The position numbers and the translations under genes are program-made. DNA of 64,000 bases. It comes from Actinokineospora globicatena. GTDB taxonomy: Bacteria > Actinomycetota > Actinomycetes > Mycobacteriales > Pseudonocardiaceae. The notes below the pieces were generated by a model, which was given only the letters and a program-made list of their open reading frames with translations, ran no database searches and was not told the origin of the DNA. Positions 26,482 through 35,775 of this stretch are shown in pieces. The stretch lies in assembly GCF_024171945.1 (NCBI RefSeq), contig NZ_JAMTCR010000006.1:310001-374000 (forward strand), in the 5' to 3' direction. Position 1 is the first letter of the stretch. Each line of letters opens with the position of its first letter.

Positions 26482-27689
26482 GCCTGCGCCGCGTCGCCGT
26501 CGTGCTGGGGCTGCTCGAGATGTTCGGTCCGATCTCCATGGACCTGTACATGCCCGCGCTGCCCCAGCTCGCGACGGAACTCAACACCAGCGAGAGCCTC
26601 GCGCAGGCCACCATGTCCGCGTGCATGCTCGGGCTGGCCCTCGGCCAACTCGTGGTCGGCCCGCTCAGCGACCGGTTCGGCAGGCGCCGCCCGCTGCTGG
26701 TCGGCGTCGGGCTGTTCGCGCTGCTGTCGCTGGTGTGCGCGGTGACCCCGTCGATCGAACTGCTGCTGGCCGCCCGGTTCTTCCAGGGGCTGTGCGGTTC
26801 GGCGGGCATCGTCATCGCGCTCGCCGTCGCCCGCGACCTGACCGAGGGCGTCGACCTGGTGCGATTGCTGGTGATGCTGACCACGGTCGGCGCGCTGGCA
26901 CCGATCGTCGCCCCTGTCGTGGGCGGGCAGTTGGCGCCGATCATGGGCTGGCGCGGCATCTTCGCCGTGCTGGCCGCGATCGGCGTGGCGCTGTTCGTGC
27001 TGGCGTTGACCGCTTTACCGGAGAGTCTCCCGCCGTCGGCACGTCACGCCCGCGGTGGGGGAGAGGGCTTCGGCGTCCTGCTGAAGAACCGACTGTTCCT
27101 CAGCTTCCTCGTCGTCGGCGCGTTCGGCGGCACCGCGTTCTTCACCTACCTGGCGTCGATCAGCTTCGTGCTCCAGGACAGCTACTCGCTGTCCCCGCAG
27201 CTGTTCAGCCTGTGCTTCGCCGCCAACGCCGTCATGTCCGTCATCGGCGCCCAGATCAACCGCGTCGTGGTCCGCAAGGCAGGCCCAGCCCGGATGTACG
27301 CGATCTGCACGATCGCCACCGCCGTCGCCGCCCTCGCCATGCTCCTGACCGTGCTCTTCGACGCGGGCATGATCGCCCTCCTCATCCCCCTGGCCCTCAT
27401 GATGCTCGTCGGCGGCGGCACCCAGTCCAACGGCACGGCCTTGGCCCTGGCCGACCACCGAGACCGCGCGGGTACCGCAGCGGCCCTCCTCGGCACCGCG
27501 GGCTTCGCCATCGGCCCCCTCGTAGCCCCACTGGCGTCCCTCGGCGGAACCACCCCCCTGACCATGAGCCTCACCATGACCATCGCCTACACCGGCGCCG
27601 CCCTCCTGGTCTGCCTCACCGTCCTCCCCCGCCTCCGCCGAACCCCCGTCGGAGTCACCATCCCCGAACCCGTCCCCCCAGGCCTCTGA
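26478..27689 (+). CDS. Bcr/CflA-type MFS exporter
   Basis: 403 residues with twelve predicted membrane segments. The MFS motif A is GPLSDRFGRRRPLL, and the signature FGPISMDLYMPALPQLATEL at the N-terminus is diagnostic of the Bcr/CflA drug-resistance subfamily. It is an inner-membrane proton antiporter. Start GTG 26478 overlaps the esterase stop as GTGA, so it is the last gene of the operon. It probably expels a substrate or toxic product of the pathway imported by the ABC system. Confidence 0.9.
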   Translation: MSLRRVAVVLGLLEMFGPISMDLYMPALPQLATELNTSESLAQATMSACMLGLALGQLVVGPLSDRFGRRRPLLVGVGLFALLSLVCAVTPSIELLLAARFFQGLCGSAGIVIALAVARDLTEGVDLVRLLVMLTTVGALAPIVAPVVGGQLAPIMGWRGIFAVLAAIGVALFVLALTALPESLPPSARHARGGGEGFGVLLKNRLFLSFLVVGAFGGTAFFTYLASISFVLQDSYSLSPQLFSLCFAANAVMSVIGAQINRVVVRKAGPARMYAICTIATAVAALAMLLTVLFDAGMIALLIPLALMMLVGGGTQSNGTALALADHRDRAGTAAALLGTAGFAIGPLVAPLASLGGTTPLTMSLTMTIAYTGAALLVCLTVLPRLRRTPVGVTIPEPVPPGL

Positions 27690-28013
27690 CGAAACCTCGG
27701 CTGGCCACCACGACCCTCTGCTGGCCGTCACCTCCACAGGTGGCGGCCACTGGGCCTCGCCGAGGTGAAGGTCCCCGCCTTCGGCGTCCCCGCCTTCGGC
27801 GCCGCCGCGATCCCGGCCGTCTCCCCACCCCGCTTCGGCACCCGTTTCGGAGGCCGCCCCCGGCGACCCCAACCCCCACCCTCTCCGGGGGGCGTCCCCA
27901 GTGCCAGTCTACCGGGGTTGGGTGGGTGACCGGCCGGTAGCGGTTGGCCTGTGGATAACTCCGGCCCTTGTGGATGAGCCGACCTGGGCGGATGGGCGGG
28001 CGAGTCCGGAACT
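27690..28013. other. Intergenic region holding element copy 2
   Basis: The gap lies between two convergent genes. It contains the second copy of the three-copy element in reverse orientation and GC-rich DNA downstream of it (27700-27870). Short open frames on both strands are not convincing. Confidence 0.5.
27873..27958 (-). repeat. Intergenic element, copy 2 of 3 (shorter spacing)
   Basis: On the minus strand: TTATCCACA (complement of 27950-27958), then 38 bp, TAGACT (complement of 27906-27911), then the core GGGGACGCCCCCCGGAGAGG followed by GTGGGGG. The core is nearly identical to copies 1 and 3, but the spacer is 12 bp shorter and unrelated in sequence. A second ATCCACA lies just upstream. 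Confidence 0.7.
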
Positions 28014-28982
28014 TCACCTGGTCGGGCGATGGATCGTGATGTGCGGCGATAGCGCGCGGAGGAAGTCGGGGGCGTCGAAGAGGGCGCCTGCTGAGGCGAC
28101 GCCGGTGCGACGGAGCCGTCCAGTCAAGATCCGCTCCACCGCCTCGGCAGCGAGGGGAGCCGTGACCGCGTAGATGTCCCGACCGGAAGCGGCAAGCCGA
28201 CGCGACTCGCCGCCGGAACGCACGATCACGTCGACGAGGAAAGTCTCCGGAGTCCGCGTGGTCGACCCCGCCGCGAGGTCCGCCGCCGCGTCAGTAGTCA
28301 TGTACGTGCGCACCTCACCCACCTCCACATGGCTGGGAATCGTCACGACGTCCGCCATGGTGAACTCGCCGAGAACAGCGCGTCGACCCAGCGGCTGTGG
28401 AAAGTCCCACTCCTCCACAGGCAGCGGCCCCGAGCAATACTCCAAGCGCCCCCCGACGAACCGGACCCGCTTCCCGCCGCGCCGATCCCGGGAGACCGCC
28501 CCCGCCGCCAAGGTGCCCGGTGTCGGGTGCCACCCGCTCAAGCCGTATGCGACGTGCACAGAATCCGCGCGCACCCAGTCGCCCATCGCCGCCGTGGCCA
28601 ACAAGTCGCCGAGGCCTCCGAAGAACGCCATCCCCGGAACCGCAACACCTTCCATCCCTGCGAACCGCGCAAGCGTGTCCACATTGGCCTCGATCTCCGC
28701 CGCGATGTCCACATAGGGCACGCTCGCCCGCAATGCTGCCTCCACCACAGGCCCCGCTGTCACCGCGAACGGCCCAGCGCAGTTGATCACCGCGGCCGCC
28801 CCCGCCAGCACCCGGTCAAGCCCGGCCGCGTCATCAACCGCCGCTACCCGCACGTCCAGCCCCGGGAAGTCCGACGCCCGACGCCCGGCAGGAATCGGCT
28901 CGAACCCCCGCCGCGACAACTCCGCGACCACGAAGCGCCCGGTATGCCCGGAAGCCCCATAAACCACCACCGCGTCGCCCAC
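28014..28982 (-). CDS. Saccharopine dehydrogenase-like NAD(P)-binding protein
   Basis: 322 residues. The N-terminus AVVVYGASGHTGRFVVAELSRRG has the GxxGxTG dinucleotide fingerprint of the saccharopine-dehydrogenase-like/trans-enoyl-reductase group. VINCAGPFAVTAGPVVEAAL and YVDIAAEIE are also typical. The family includes membrane-associated enoyl reductases and many uncharacterised reductases, so the reaction is not known. GTG 28982 follows AGGAGGGGG. It is divergent from the GlxA-type regulator, which may control it. Confidence 0.75.
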   Translation of the reverse strand: MGDAVVVYGASGHTGRFVVAELSRRGFEPIPAGRRASDFPGLDVRVAAVDDAAGLDRVLAGAAAVINCAGPFAVTAGPVVEAALRASVPYVDIAAEIEANVDTLARFAGMEGVAVPGMAFFGGLGDLLATAAMGDWVRADSVHVAYGLSGWHPTPGTLAAGAVSRDRRGGKRVRFVGGRLEYCSGPLPVEEWDFPQPLGRRAVLGEFTMADVVTIPSHVEVGEVRTYMTTDAAADLAAGSTTRTPETFLVDVIVRSGGESRRLAASGRDIYAVTAPLAAEAVERILTGRLRRTGVASAGALFDAPDFLRALSPHITIHRPTR

Positions 28983-29040
28983 AGCTTCCCCCTCCTAGAT
29001 CCACTGTGGACATCCTCCGCTCTCCCCCTCGACCCCACCA

Positions 29041-29077
29041 GTGTCCGGAACGCCACGATCCGCACAGTTTCGGACAC
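29041..29077. promoter_or_regulatory. Inverted repeat GTGTCCG ... CGGACAC
   Basis: GTGTCCG (29041-29047) and CGGACAC (29071-29077) form perfect 7-bp arms 23 bp apart in the 116-bp divergent promoter between the reductase-like gene and the AraC/GlxA regulator. It could be the regulator's own binding site. Confidence 0.4.
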
Positions 29078-29098
29078 CGCCGACGTACACTCCCGGAC

Positions 29099-30028
29099 AT
29101 GCCCACTGTCGCGTTGGCCGCCACCGACGGCATGCTCCACTTCGAGTTGGCCCTGGCGCACGAGGTCTTCGGGGCCGACGGCGTGGTCAGCCCCTGGTAC
29201 GACCTCGCCATCTGCGGCTCCGCCCCGGTCACCCTCGGCCGCTTCCACCTGGTGCCCGACCACGGCCTCGACCACCTCGCGCGCGCCGACACCGTGATCG
29301 TCCCCGGGTGGACCGACGTCGACGTGAACCCGCCGGAAGACCTGGTCGACGCCGTGCGCGCGGCCCACGAGGCGGGCGCGAGGGTCGCCTCCCTGTGCAC
29401 CGGCGCGTTCGTCCTGGCCGCCGCCGGGCTGCTCGACGGGCGCCGCGCGACCACCCACTGGGCGCACACCGAGGAGCTGGCCGCCCGCTACCCCCGCGTC
29501 GAGGTCGACCCCGACGTGCTCTACGTCGACAACGGCAGCGTCCTCACCTCCGCGGGCAAGGCCGCCGCGATGGACCTGTGCCTGCACCTCGTCCGCCTCG
29601 ACCACGGTTCCGCCGTCGCCAACACCCTCGCCCGCCGCCTCGTCGTGCCGCCGCACCGCGCGGGTGGCCAGGCCCAGTTCGTCAGCACGCCCGTGCCCAC
29701 CACCGACGACCACCCGCTCACCGCGCTGCTCCCGTGGATCACCCGCCGCCTCGACCGCCCGCTGACCGTCGTCGACCTCGCCCGGCAGGCCAACATGAGC
29801 ACCCGCACCCTCGGTCGCCACTTCCACGCCAGCACTGGCACCACCCCGCTGCAATGGTTGCTCACCCAGCGGATCCGCCGGGCACAGGAAATGCTCGAGA
29901 CCACCGACGACAGCGTCGACGCGATCGCCGTGGCCACCGGCATGGGCACCGCCGCGACCCTGCGCCGCCACTTCAACCGGACCGTCGGCGTGCCACCGGA
30001 CACCTACCGCCGCACATTCCGCGCTTGA
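29099..30028 (+). CDS. GlxA-type AraC-family transcriptional regulator
   Basis: 309 residues. The N-terminal DJ-1/PfpI-like domain (about 1-170) contains the nucleophile-elbow segment VASLCTGAFVLAAAGLLDG. The C-terminal AraC DNA-binding domain (about 215-305) has two HTHs: LARQANMSTRTLGRHFHASTG and AIAVATGMGTAATLRRHFNRT. Start ATG 29099 is preferred over the frame from 29006. Such regulators typically activate an adjacent or divergent catabolic gene; the saccharopine-dehydrogenase-like gene is the nearest candidate. Confidence 0.9.
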   Translation: MPTVALAATDGMLHFELALAHEVFGADGVVSPWYDLAICGSAPVTLGRFHLVPDHGLDHLARADTVIVPGWTDVDVNPPEDLVDAVRAAHEAGARVASLCTGAFVLAAAGLLDGRRATTHWAHTEELAARYPRVEVDPDVLYVDNGSVLTSAGKAAAMDLCLHLVRLDHGSAVANTLARRLVVPPHRAGGQAQFVSTPVPTTDDHPLTALLPWITRRLDRPLTVVDLARQANMSTRTLGRHFHASTGTTPLQWLLTQRIRRAQEMLETTDDSVDAIAVATGMGTAATLRRHFNRTVGVPPDTYRRTFRA

Positions 30029-30182
30029 GCAAGGAAGACCACTGCGCCAGGGCTTCGTCAGTTCCTCTGTGCCATAACGGTTTCTGTTCTACGGAGGATT
30101 CGCCCGATCGGACCTGACGCCGATTCTCGGCCAGGTGGCAAGGTTGGCGGCGCTGGGGGGGAGCGCGGGGGAGGGGATTGTT

Positions 30183-30872
30183 GTGCGACGTCCGAACATC
30201 TTGATCGCTGCGGTAGCGCTGGTCCTGGGATTGGTGGCATCGCCGGTGACGGCCCAGGCCCTACCGGCGTGCTCGATCTCCGGGACCCAGGCTGTCCCCG
30301 GCGGTTACGCGGTGCACCTGGATTGCCAGAGTGGAGGCTATTTCCGCGGGGTCGGCACAACGCTCAACGACGCGAACTCGGCCGTCTACGCGTTGCAGCA
30401 GTACGCCGCGAACACCGGCGTCGTCTGCCGTGCCGACGACCCCGTCGCTGCCACCGGCGGCTACGAGGCCCGGCTCGACTGCCGCAGTTCCGGGTACTAC
30501 CGGGCCGTGGGCACGTCGGTGACCAGCGCCGCCACCCAGGCCTTCGACTTCCGGACCCTGGCCGCCACCACCGGAATAGTCTGTTCCAGCACCGCACCCA
30601 CGACCGCTACCGGCGGCTACCTGGCCTACCTCGACTGCGCGAAATCAGGCTTCTACCGCGCCGTCGGGACTTACCTGACCGACGCCGAGACCGAGGTCGT
30701 CGCCCTGCTCACCCTGACCCGCCAGACCGGCAAGGTGTGCCGACACTCCTCAACGGACACCGTGACCGGCGGCTACCAGGTCACCCTCGACTGCGCCAAG
30801 GCAGGGTTCTTCCGCGGCGTCGGTTCCACGGTCACCGACGCCTCTCGGCAGGCACGCGCCCTGGCTGGTTGA
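30183..30872 (+). CDS. Secreted protein of four Cys-paired repeats, function unknown
   Basis: 229 residues. A signal peptide (VRRPNILIAAVALVLGLVASP...AQA, cleavage near 26) is followed by four repeats of about 48 residues. Each has the pattern GGY-x3-LDC-x3-G(Y/F)(F/Y)R(G/A)VG-(T/S), a helix-like stretch, and TG-x-VC before the next. Each unit thus carries two cysteines, suggesting one disulfide per repeat. GTG 30183 follows GGGGAGGGG. It ends 1 bp before a bidirectional hairpin. I do not recognise the family; a cell-wall or extracellular binding role is possible but unproven. Confidence 0.75.
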   Translation: MRRPNILIAAVALVLGLVASPVTAQALPACSISGTQAVPGGYAVHLDCQSGGYFRGVGTTLNDANSAVYALQQYAANTGVVCRADDPVAATGGYEARLDCRSSGYYRAVGTSVTSAATQAFDFRTLAATTGIVCSSTAPTTATGGYLAYLDCAKSGFYRAVGTYLTDAETEVVALLTLTRQTGKVCRHSSTDTVTGGYQVTLDCAKAGFFRGVGSTVTDASRQARALAG

Positions 30873-30905
30873 CCTGGCCGGTGCGGGAAGACCGCACCGG
30901 CCAGG
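30873..30905. terminator. Bidirectional terminator hairpin
   Basis: CCTGGCCGGTGCGG (30873-30886), loop GAAGA, then the perfect complement (30892-30905): a 14-bp stem between the convergent secreted-protein and enolase genes. Confidence 0.85.
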
Positions 30906-30909
30906 CGGG

Positions 30910-32535
<1,626 letters not shown>

Positions 32536-34047
32536 GTGGGATCGACATCCCGGGCGCTCGGCGGCTTCGTCGCCGTGGTCGCGCTCGTCGTGGGGATGAC
32601 CTCGGTGGCCTCGGCCGCGCAAGAGCACGAAGCGCGGCCCGGTGCGGTGGACTGGCGGCCGTGCCCCGAGTTGGCCGAGGTCGAGTGCGGCACGGTGCGG
32701 GTCCCGGTGGACTGGACCAACCCGCGCGGCGCCAAGGTCGACATCGCGCTCGCGCGGCGCAAGGCGCTCGACCCGGCCAAGCGGGTCGGCAGCCTGGTGA
32801 TCCACCCCGGTGGGCCAGGTCCCTCGGGCGTCGAGTTCGCCTTCGCCGCGCCGTACTGGTTCAGCCAGGACATCCAGGACCGGTTCGACATCATCGGGTT
32901 CGACCCGCGCGGGATCGGCCGCAGCCAGCCGATCGTGTGCTCGTCGGCCCTGCTCGCGGCGCGGCCGTCGACCACACCGACCACCCGGGCCGGTTTCGAG
33001 GCGCTCGGGCGCTACAACCGGGAACTGGCGGCGGATTGCCGTGCGCGCAGCGGCCCGGTCTTCGACCACGCCGACTCGCTCGCGGTGGTCGAGGACATCG
33101 ACGCGATCCGCCGGGCGCTGGGCGAGCGGAAGATCAGCTACTACGGCGTCTCGTACGGCACGCTCGTCGGGCAACAATACGCCGAGCGCTACGGCCGCAA
33201 CCTGCGCGCCATGGTCAACGACTCCAACCTGGACCACAGCCTGGACGCGCGGACGTTCCTCGAGGGCACCGCGAACGCCAGCGCCGACTCGTTCCGCGAG
33301 TTCGAGAAGTGGTGCGCCGCATCGGAGACGTGCGCCCTGCGCGGCCGCGATGTCGGTGCGTTCTACGACGACCTGATCGCCCGCGCGGGCCGCGGCGAGA
33401 TCACCGAACCGGGTGATCCCACGCGGAAGGTGTCAGCCAGCCAGATTCTGGACTACACGCTGTGGTCCTTCTACGACCCGAGTTGGACCCAGCTCTCCGA
33501 GTGGCTGCTCACCCGCGCGCGGACCGCGCCTCAGCGGCTCGTGGCCGACGAGGTCGAACCGAACGCGTTCCTCCCGGCCTTCTGCCAGGACTGGCAGATC
33601 CGCCCGCGGTCGCTGCAGGAGTACACGAGCCTGCTGCGCCGAGCCGACGAGCTGTCCCCGCACATGTCCCGCGCGTTCCTCGGCCACCAGGTCCTGCACG
33701 GCTGCGTCGGACTGCCTGACGCCGCCAATCCGCAACGACTGCCGCAGTTGGACGACGCCCCGAAGATCCTGATGCTCAACAACCTGCACGACCCGTCCAC
33801 CGGCTACGACTGGGCGCGGTCGTTGCACCGCAAGACCCGGGGCAAGACCGTCCTGCTGACCTACGAGGGCTGGGGGCACGTCTCCTACATCCGCACCGAC
33901 TGCGTGCGCCAGGCGGCGGACCGGTACTTGATCACGCTCCGTGCCCCGGCTGACGGAACCCGTTGTGCCGCGGCGGAATCGCCCGAACTCCCGATCCAGC
34001 CGACGGCATTGGTGGCCGGTCCGCGTTCGGCTCGCTCAGGCTGGTGA
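32536..34047 (+). CDS. Secreted S33-family alpha/beta hydrolase (tripeptidyl aminopeptidase-like)
   Basis: 503 residues. A signal peptide (about 1-30, ending ASAA) precedes a TAP/SlpD-E-type alpha/beta hydrolase: oxyanion motif HPGGPGPSG, FDPRGIGRSQP, nucleophile GVSYG in YYGVSYGTLVGQQYAERYG, acid in NNLHDPSTGYDWA and His in EGWGHVSY, plus the family's C-terminal TAP-like domain. It removes N-terminal peptides from extracellular substrates. GTG 32536 with AGGAGGA 5 bp upstream decides the start over ATG 32500. A hairpin terminator follows. Confidence 0.9.
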   Translation: MGSTSRALGGFVAVVALVVGMTSVASAAQEHEARPGAVDWRPCPELAEVECGTVRVPVDWTNPRGAKVDIALARRKALDPAKRVGSLVIHPGGPGPSGVEFAFAAPYWFSQDIQDRFDIIGFDPRGIGRSQPIVCSSALLAARPSTTPTTRAGFEALGRYNRELAADCRARSGPVFDHADSLAVVEDIDAIRRALGERKISYYGVSYGTLVGQQYAERYGRNLRAMVNDSNLDHSLDARTFLEGTANASADSFREFEKWCAASETCALRGRDVGAFYDDLIARAGRGEITEPGDPTRKVSASQILDYTLWSFYDPSWTQLSEWLLTRARTAPQRLVADEVEPNAFLPAFCQDWQIRPRSLQEYTSLLRRADELSPHMSRAFLGHQVLHGCVGLPDAANPQRLPQLDDAPKILMLNNLHDPSTGYDWARSLHRKTRGKTVLLTYEGWGHVSYIRTDCVRQAADRYLITLRAPADGTRCAAAESPELPIQPTALVAGPRSARSGW

Positions 34048-34052
34048 TCTGA

Positions 34053-34085
34053 CAGGTGCCCTCTCGGTTCGCGGGAGGGCACCTG
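34053..34085. terminator. Bidirectional terminator hairpin
   Basis: CAGGTGCCCTC, an 11-base loop, then GAGGGCACCTG: a perfect 11-bp stem between the convergent peptidase and DoxX-like genes. Confidence 0.8.
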
Positions 34086-34089
34086 CCGG

Positions 34090-34467
34090 TCAGAAGGCGT
34101 ACGGGCCGAACCGTCCCCATGCGACGAACGCCGACAGTACGAAGAGGACGGCGGGCACGACGATCCTCGCGGTCTCGTTTCTACGGGCGTGGACGATGAT
34201 CGCGCCCAGCATCGCCGCCGCCAGTCCGGTCGCCGCGATCGGGACCAGGATCGGCGCGATGTCGAGGAGCGCGGGCAGGATGAGCCCGATCGCGCCGAGC
34301 ACCTCCAGGGCGCCGATGGTCTTGATCGCGCTACCGCTGAAGTCCGCCGTCCAGCCCATCCTCGGCTCGGCGGCCAACTTCTCCTTCGGCTGAGCGGCCT
34401 TCATCCCCCCGGCACCGAGGAACGCGGCGGCGAGCACCCCGGCGACGATCCACAGCACTACGTTCAC
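34090..34467 (-). CDS. DoxX-like small membrane protein
   Basis: 125 residues with four hydrophobic helices (NVVLWIVAGVLAAAFLGAGG; IKTIGALEVLGAIGLILPALL; LVPIAATGLAAAMLGAIIV; IVVPAVLFVLSAFVAWGRF), the profile of the DoxX-like family. GTG 34467 preceded by AGGAG is the start; the upstream part of the open frame would cover the operator. It is divergent from a MarR gene and the gap carries a perfect 16-bp inverted repeat, so the MarR protein probably represses it. The family is linked to redox and stress responses but the exact role is not known. Confidence 0.82.
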   Translation of the reverse strand: MNVVLWIVAGVLAAAFLGAGGMKAAQPKEKLAAEPRMGWTADFSGSAIKTIGALEVLGAIGLILPALLDIAPILVPIAATGLAAAMLGAIIVHARRNETARIVVPAVLFVLSAFVAWGRFGPYAF

Positions 34468-34490
34468 GGCAGGCTCCTCTTGTCCACATG

Positions 34491-34539
34491 ACTTGCACCG
34501 TGAAGTGAACGCTAGCCCCGTTGACTTCACGGTGCAAGT
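34491..34539. promoter_or_regulatory. Perfect 16-bp inverted repeat, probable MarR operator
   Basis: ACTTGCACCGTGAAGT (34491-34506) and its exact reverse complement (34524-34539) flank a 17-bp centre. The pair sits between the divergent DoxX-like and MarR genes and ends 22 bp before the MarR start, so it can control both directions. Confidence 0.85.
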
Positions 34540-34561
34540 AACACTCGGCTAGGGTGACCGC

Positions 34562-35044
34562 ATGGTCGACCGCCCATCCCCAGAGCCCCGCTGGCTCGAC
34601 GACGACGAACACCAGACCTGGATGGCCCTGGCCACCCTCATGGTCCGGCTCCCCGCCGCCCTCGACCGCCAACTCCAGCGCGACTCCGGCCTGACCCACT
34701 TCGAGTACCAGGTCATGGCAGGCCTGTCCGAGGCCCCGGACCGCACCATGCGCATGAGCGTCCTCGCCTGCTTCGCCGAAGGCCAACTCCCCCGCCTCTC
34801 CCAAGTAGCCACCCGCCTGGAAAAACGCGGCTGGCTCACCCGTCGCCCCGACCCCACCGACGGCCGCTACACCCTCGCCACCCTCACCGACGAGGGCATG
34901 AAGGCCATCACCACCATTGCCCCAGCCCACGTCAACACCGTCCGCACCCTCGTCTTCGACGCCCTCACCAAGGCCCAAGTCCGCCACCTCCGAGACATCG
35001 GCCACCGCATCAACCACGCCATCACCAACACCACCCCCCGCTAA
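34562..35044 (+). CDS. MarR-family transcriptional regulator
   Basis: 160 residues with a winged HTH: HFEYQVMAGLSEAPDRTMRMSVLA, recognition region SQVATRLEKRGWLTRRPDPTDGR and the wing YTLATLTDEGMK. MarR proteins are small dimers that bind palindromes and release on ligand or oxidant binding. The adjacent perfect inverted repeat and the divergent DoxX-like gene make autoregulation and control of that gene likely. No conserved redox cysteine pair is apparent beyond one Cys (VLACFAEG). Confidence 0.9.
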   Translation: MVDRPSPEPRWLDDDEHQTWMALATLMVRLPAALDRQLQRDSGLTHFEYQVMAGLSEAPDRTMRMSVLACFAEGQLPRLSQVATRLEKRGWLTRRPDPTDGRYTLATLTDEGMKAITTIAPAHVNTVRTLVFDALTKAQVRHLRDIGHRINHAITNTTPR

Positions 35045-35211
35045 CCCACCCCCGGTGGGCCGGGACCAAGCGCGTGCGCGCACCTGACCATCGACGCTGG
35101 CCCCACGAGCCCGTCACACCGCCCCGGTCGAGCGCGGACGACCGATAGGGCCTCGCTCCCCCAAGTCCCCACGCCCGGCCAGCCCACCACCTACGACTGG
35201 CGAAGACCCAA

Positions 35212-35279
35212 CAACGTTGGCCCAAAAGCACCCGCCATCAACGTTGGCCCCGACACGCCCGCCAGACGACGTTGGCCGC
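35212..35279. repeat. Three short direct repeats CAACGTTGGCC
   Basis: CAACGTTGGCCC at 35212-35223 and 35239-35250, and GACGTTGGCCGC at 35268-35279, spaced 27 and 29 bp. Each contains the palindrome AACGTT or ACGT. Function unknown. Confidence 0.5.
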
Positions 35280-35312
35280 CCCGCGCTCCACCCGAGTCGC
35301 TGGTGCCAGGCT

Positions 35313-35461
35313 GGCTCGATGGGGTGGACTTGTTTTGTGTGGGGGAGGACCACCCGTAGCGTCGTTGCGCGGACAGGGCCATGCTTTTCGGCCCCTGCTT
35401 TGCGGTCCTGCCACGGGTGGTCTCGGGGCCCCGCGCAAAACAAGTTCGCCCCATCGAGCTT
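35313..35461. repeat. Long-armed palindromic element (~149 bp)
   Basis: The left arm (GCTCGATGGGG..GACTTGTTTTG, 35314-35345) matches the complement of the right arm (CGCAAAACAAGTTCGCCCC ending at 35460) over about 32 bp with few mismatches. Inside, GACCACCCGT pairs with ACGGGTGGTC, and CAGGGCC pairs with GGCCCCTG around an ATGCTTTTC loop. The whole would fold into one long interrupted hairpin. It carries no transposase and could be a MITE-like or REP-like element or a structured RNA. Confidence 0.7.
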
Positions 35462-35641
35462 CGCTCGAAAATCGCGCCTGTTCGATGCCGCAGCCGAGGC
35501 GTCTACCGCAGCGCAGCGGAGGCCCCGAAAGCCGGAGATCCCCAGCTCACAGCACCCCCACAAGATCAACCCGCACCAAAGAGCCCCGAATACATAGCCT
35601 ACCCAGGCGAACGCAAGGCCAGAGAGGCTGAACCCAGACCC

Positions 35642-35669
35642 TGTGGACAACCCAGCCCCATGTGGACAA
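35642..35669 (-). promoter_or_regulatory. Pair of TTGTCCACA boxes
   Basis: The minus strand carries two exact TTGTCCACA sequences, the DnaA-box form favoured in high-GC actinobacteria, 19 bp apart. Other single copies occur by chance in this genome (for example 34480-34488), so a DnaA role is speculative. Confidence 0.3.
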
Positions 35670-35775
35670 CCATCCGGCCACCAAGCCCCGGTCTGTGGTT
35701 CGTTCGCCCACCGTTAGGGGGATTGCTGCGGTGGGGTTCACGGGGTTGGTGCGGTTGGGGTGCTTAGGTGGGTCC

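Larger units (their letters stand above)
35045..35775. other. 731-bp intergenic region with several repeats
   Basis: No gene is supported. It holds three CAACGTTGGCCC-like direct repeats (35212, 35239, 35268), the long palindrome 35313-35461, and two TTGTCCACA boxes on the minus strand (35642-35650 and 35661-35669). Open frames across the palindrome are by-products of its symmetry. Confidence 0.5.

Noticed and set aside
27655-28017. 120-codon minus-strand frame over element copy 2
   Set aside because: It spans the dispersed repeat and overlaps the MFS 3' end; not protein-like.
35114-35650. 178-codon frame across the palindromic element
   Set aside because: Its translation follows the symmetry of the palindrome; no start signal or homology.
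35642-35669. Replication origin
   Set aside because: Only two DnaA-type boxes, no dnaA/dnaN/parB neighbours and no AT-rich unwinding region.
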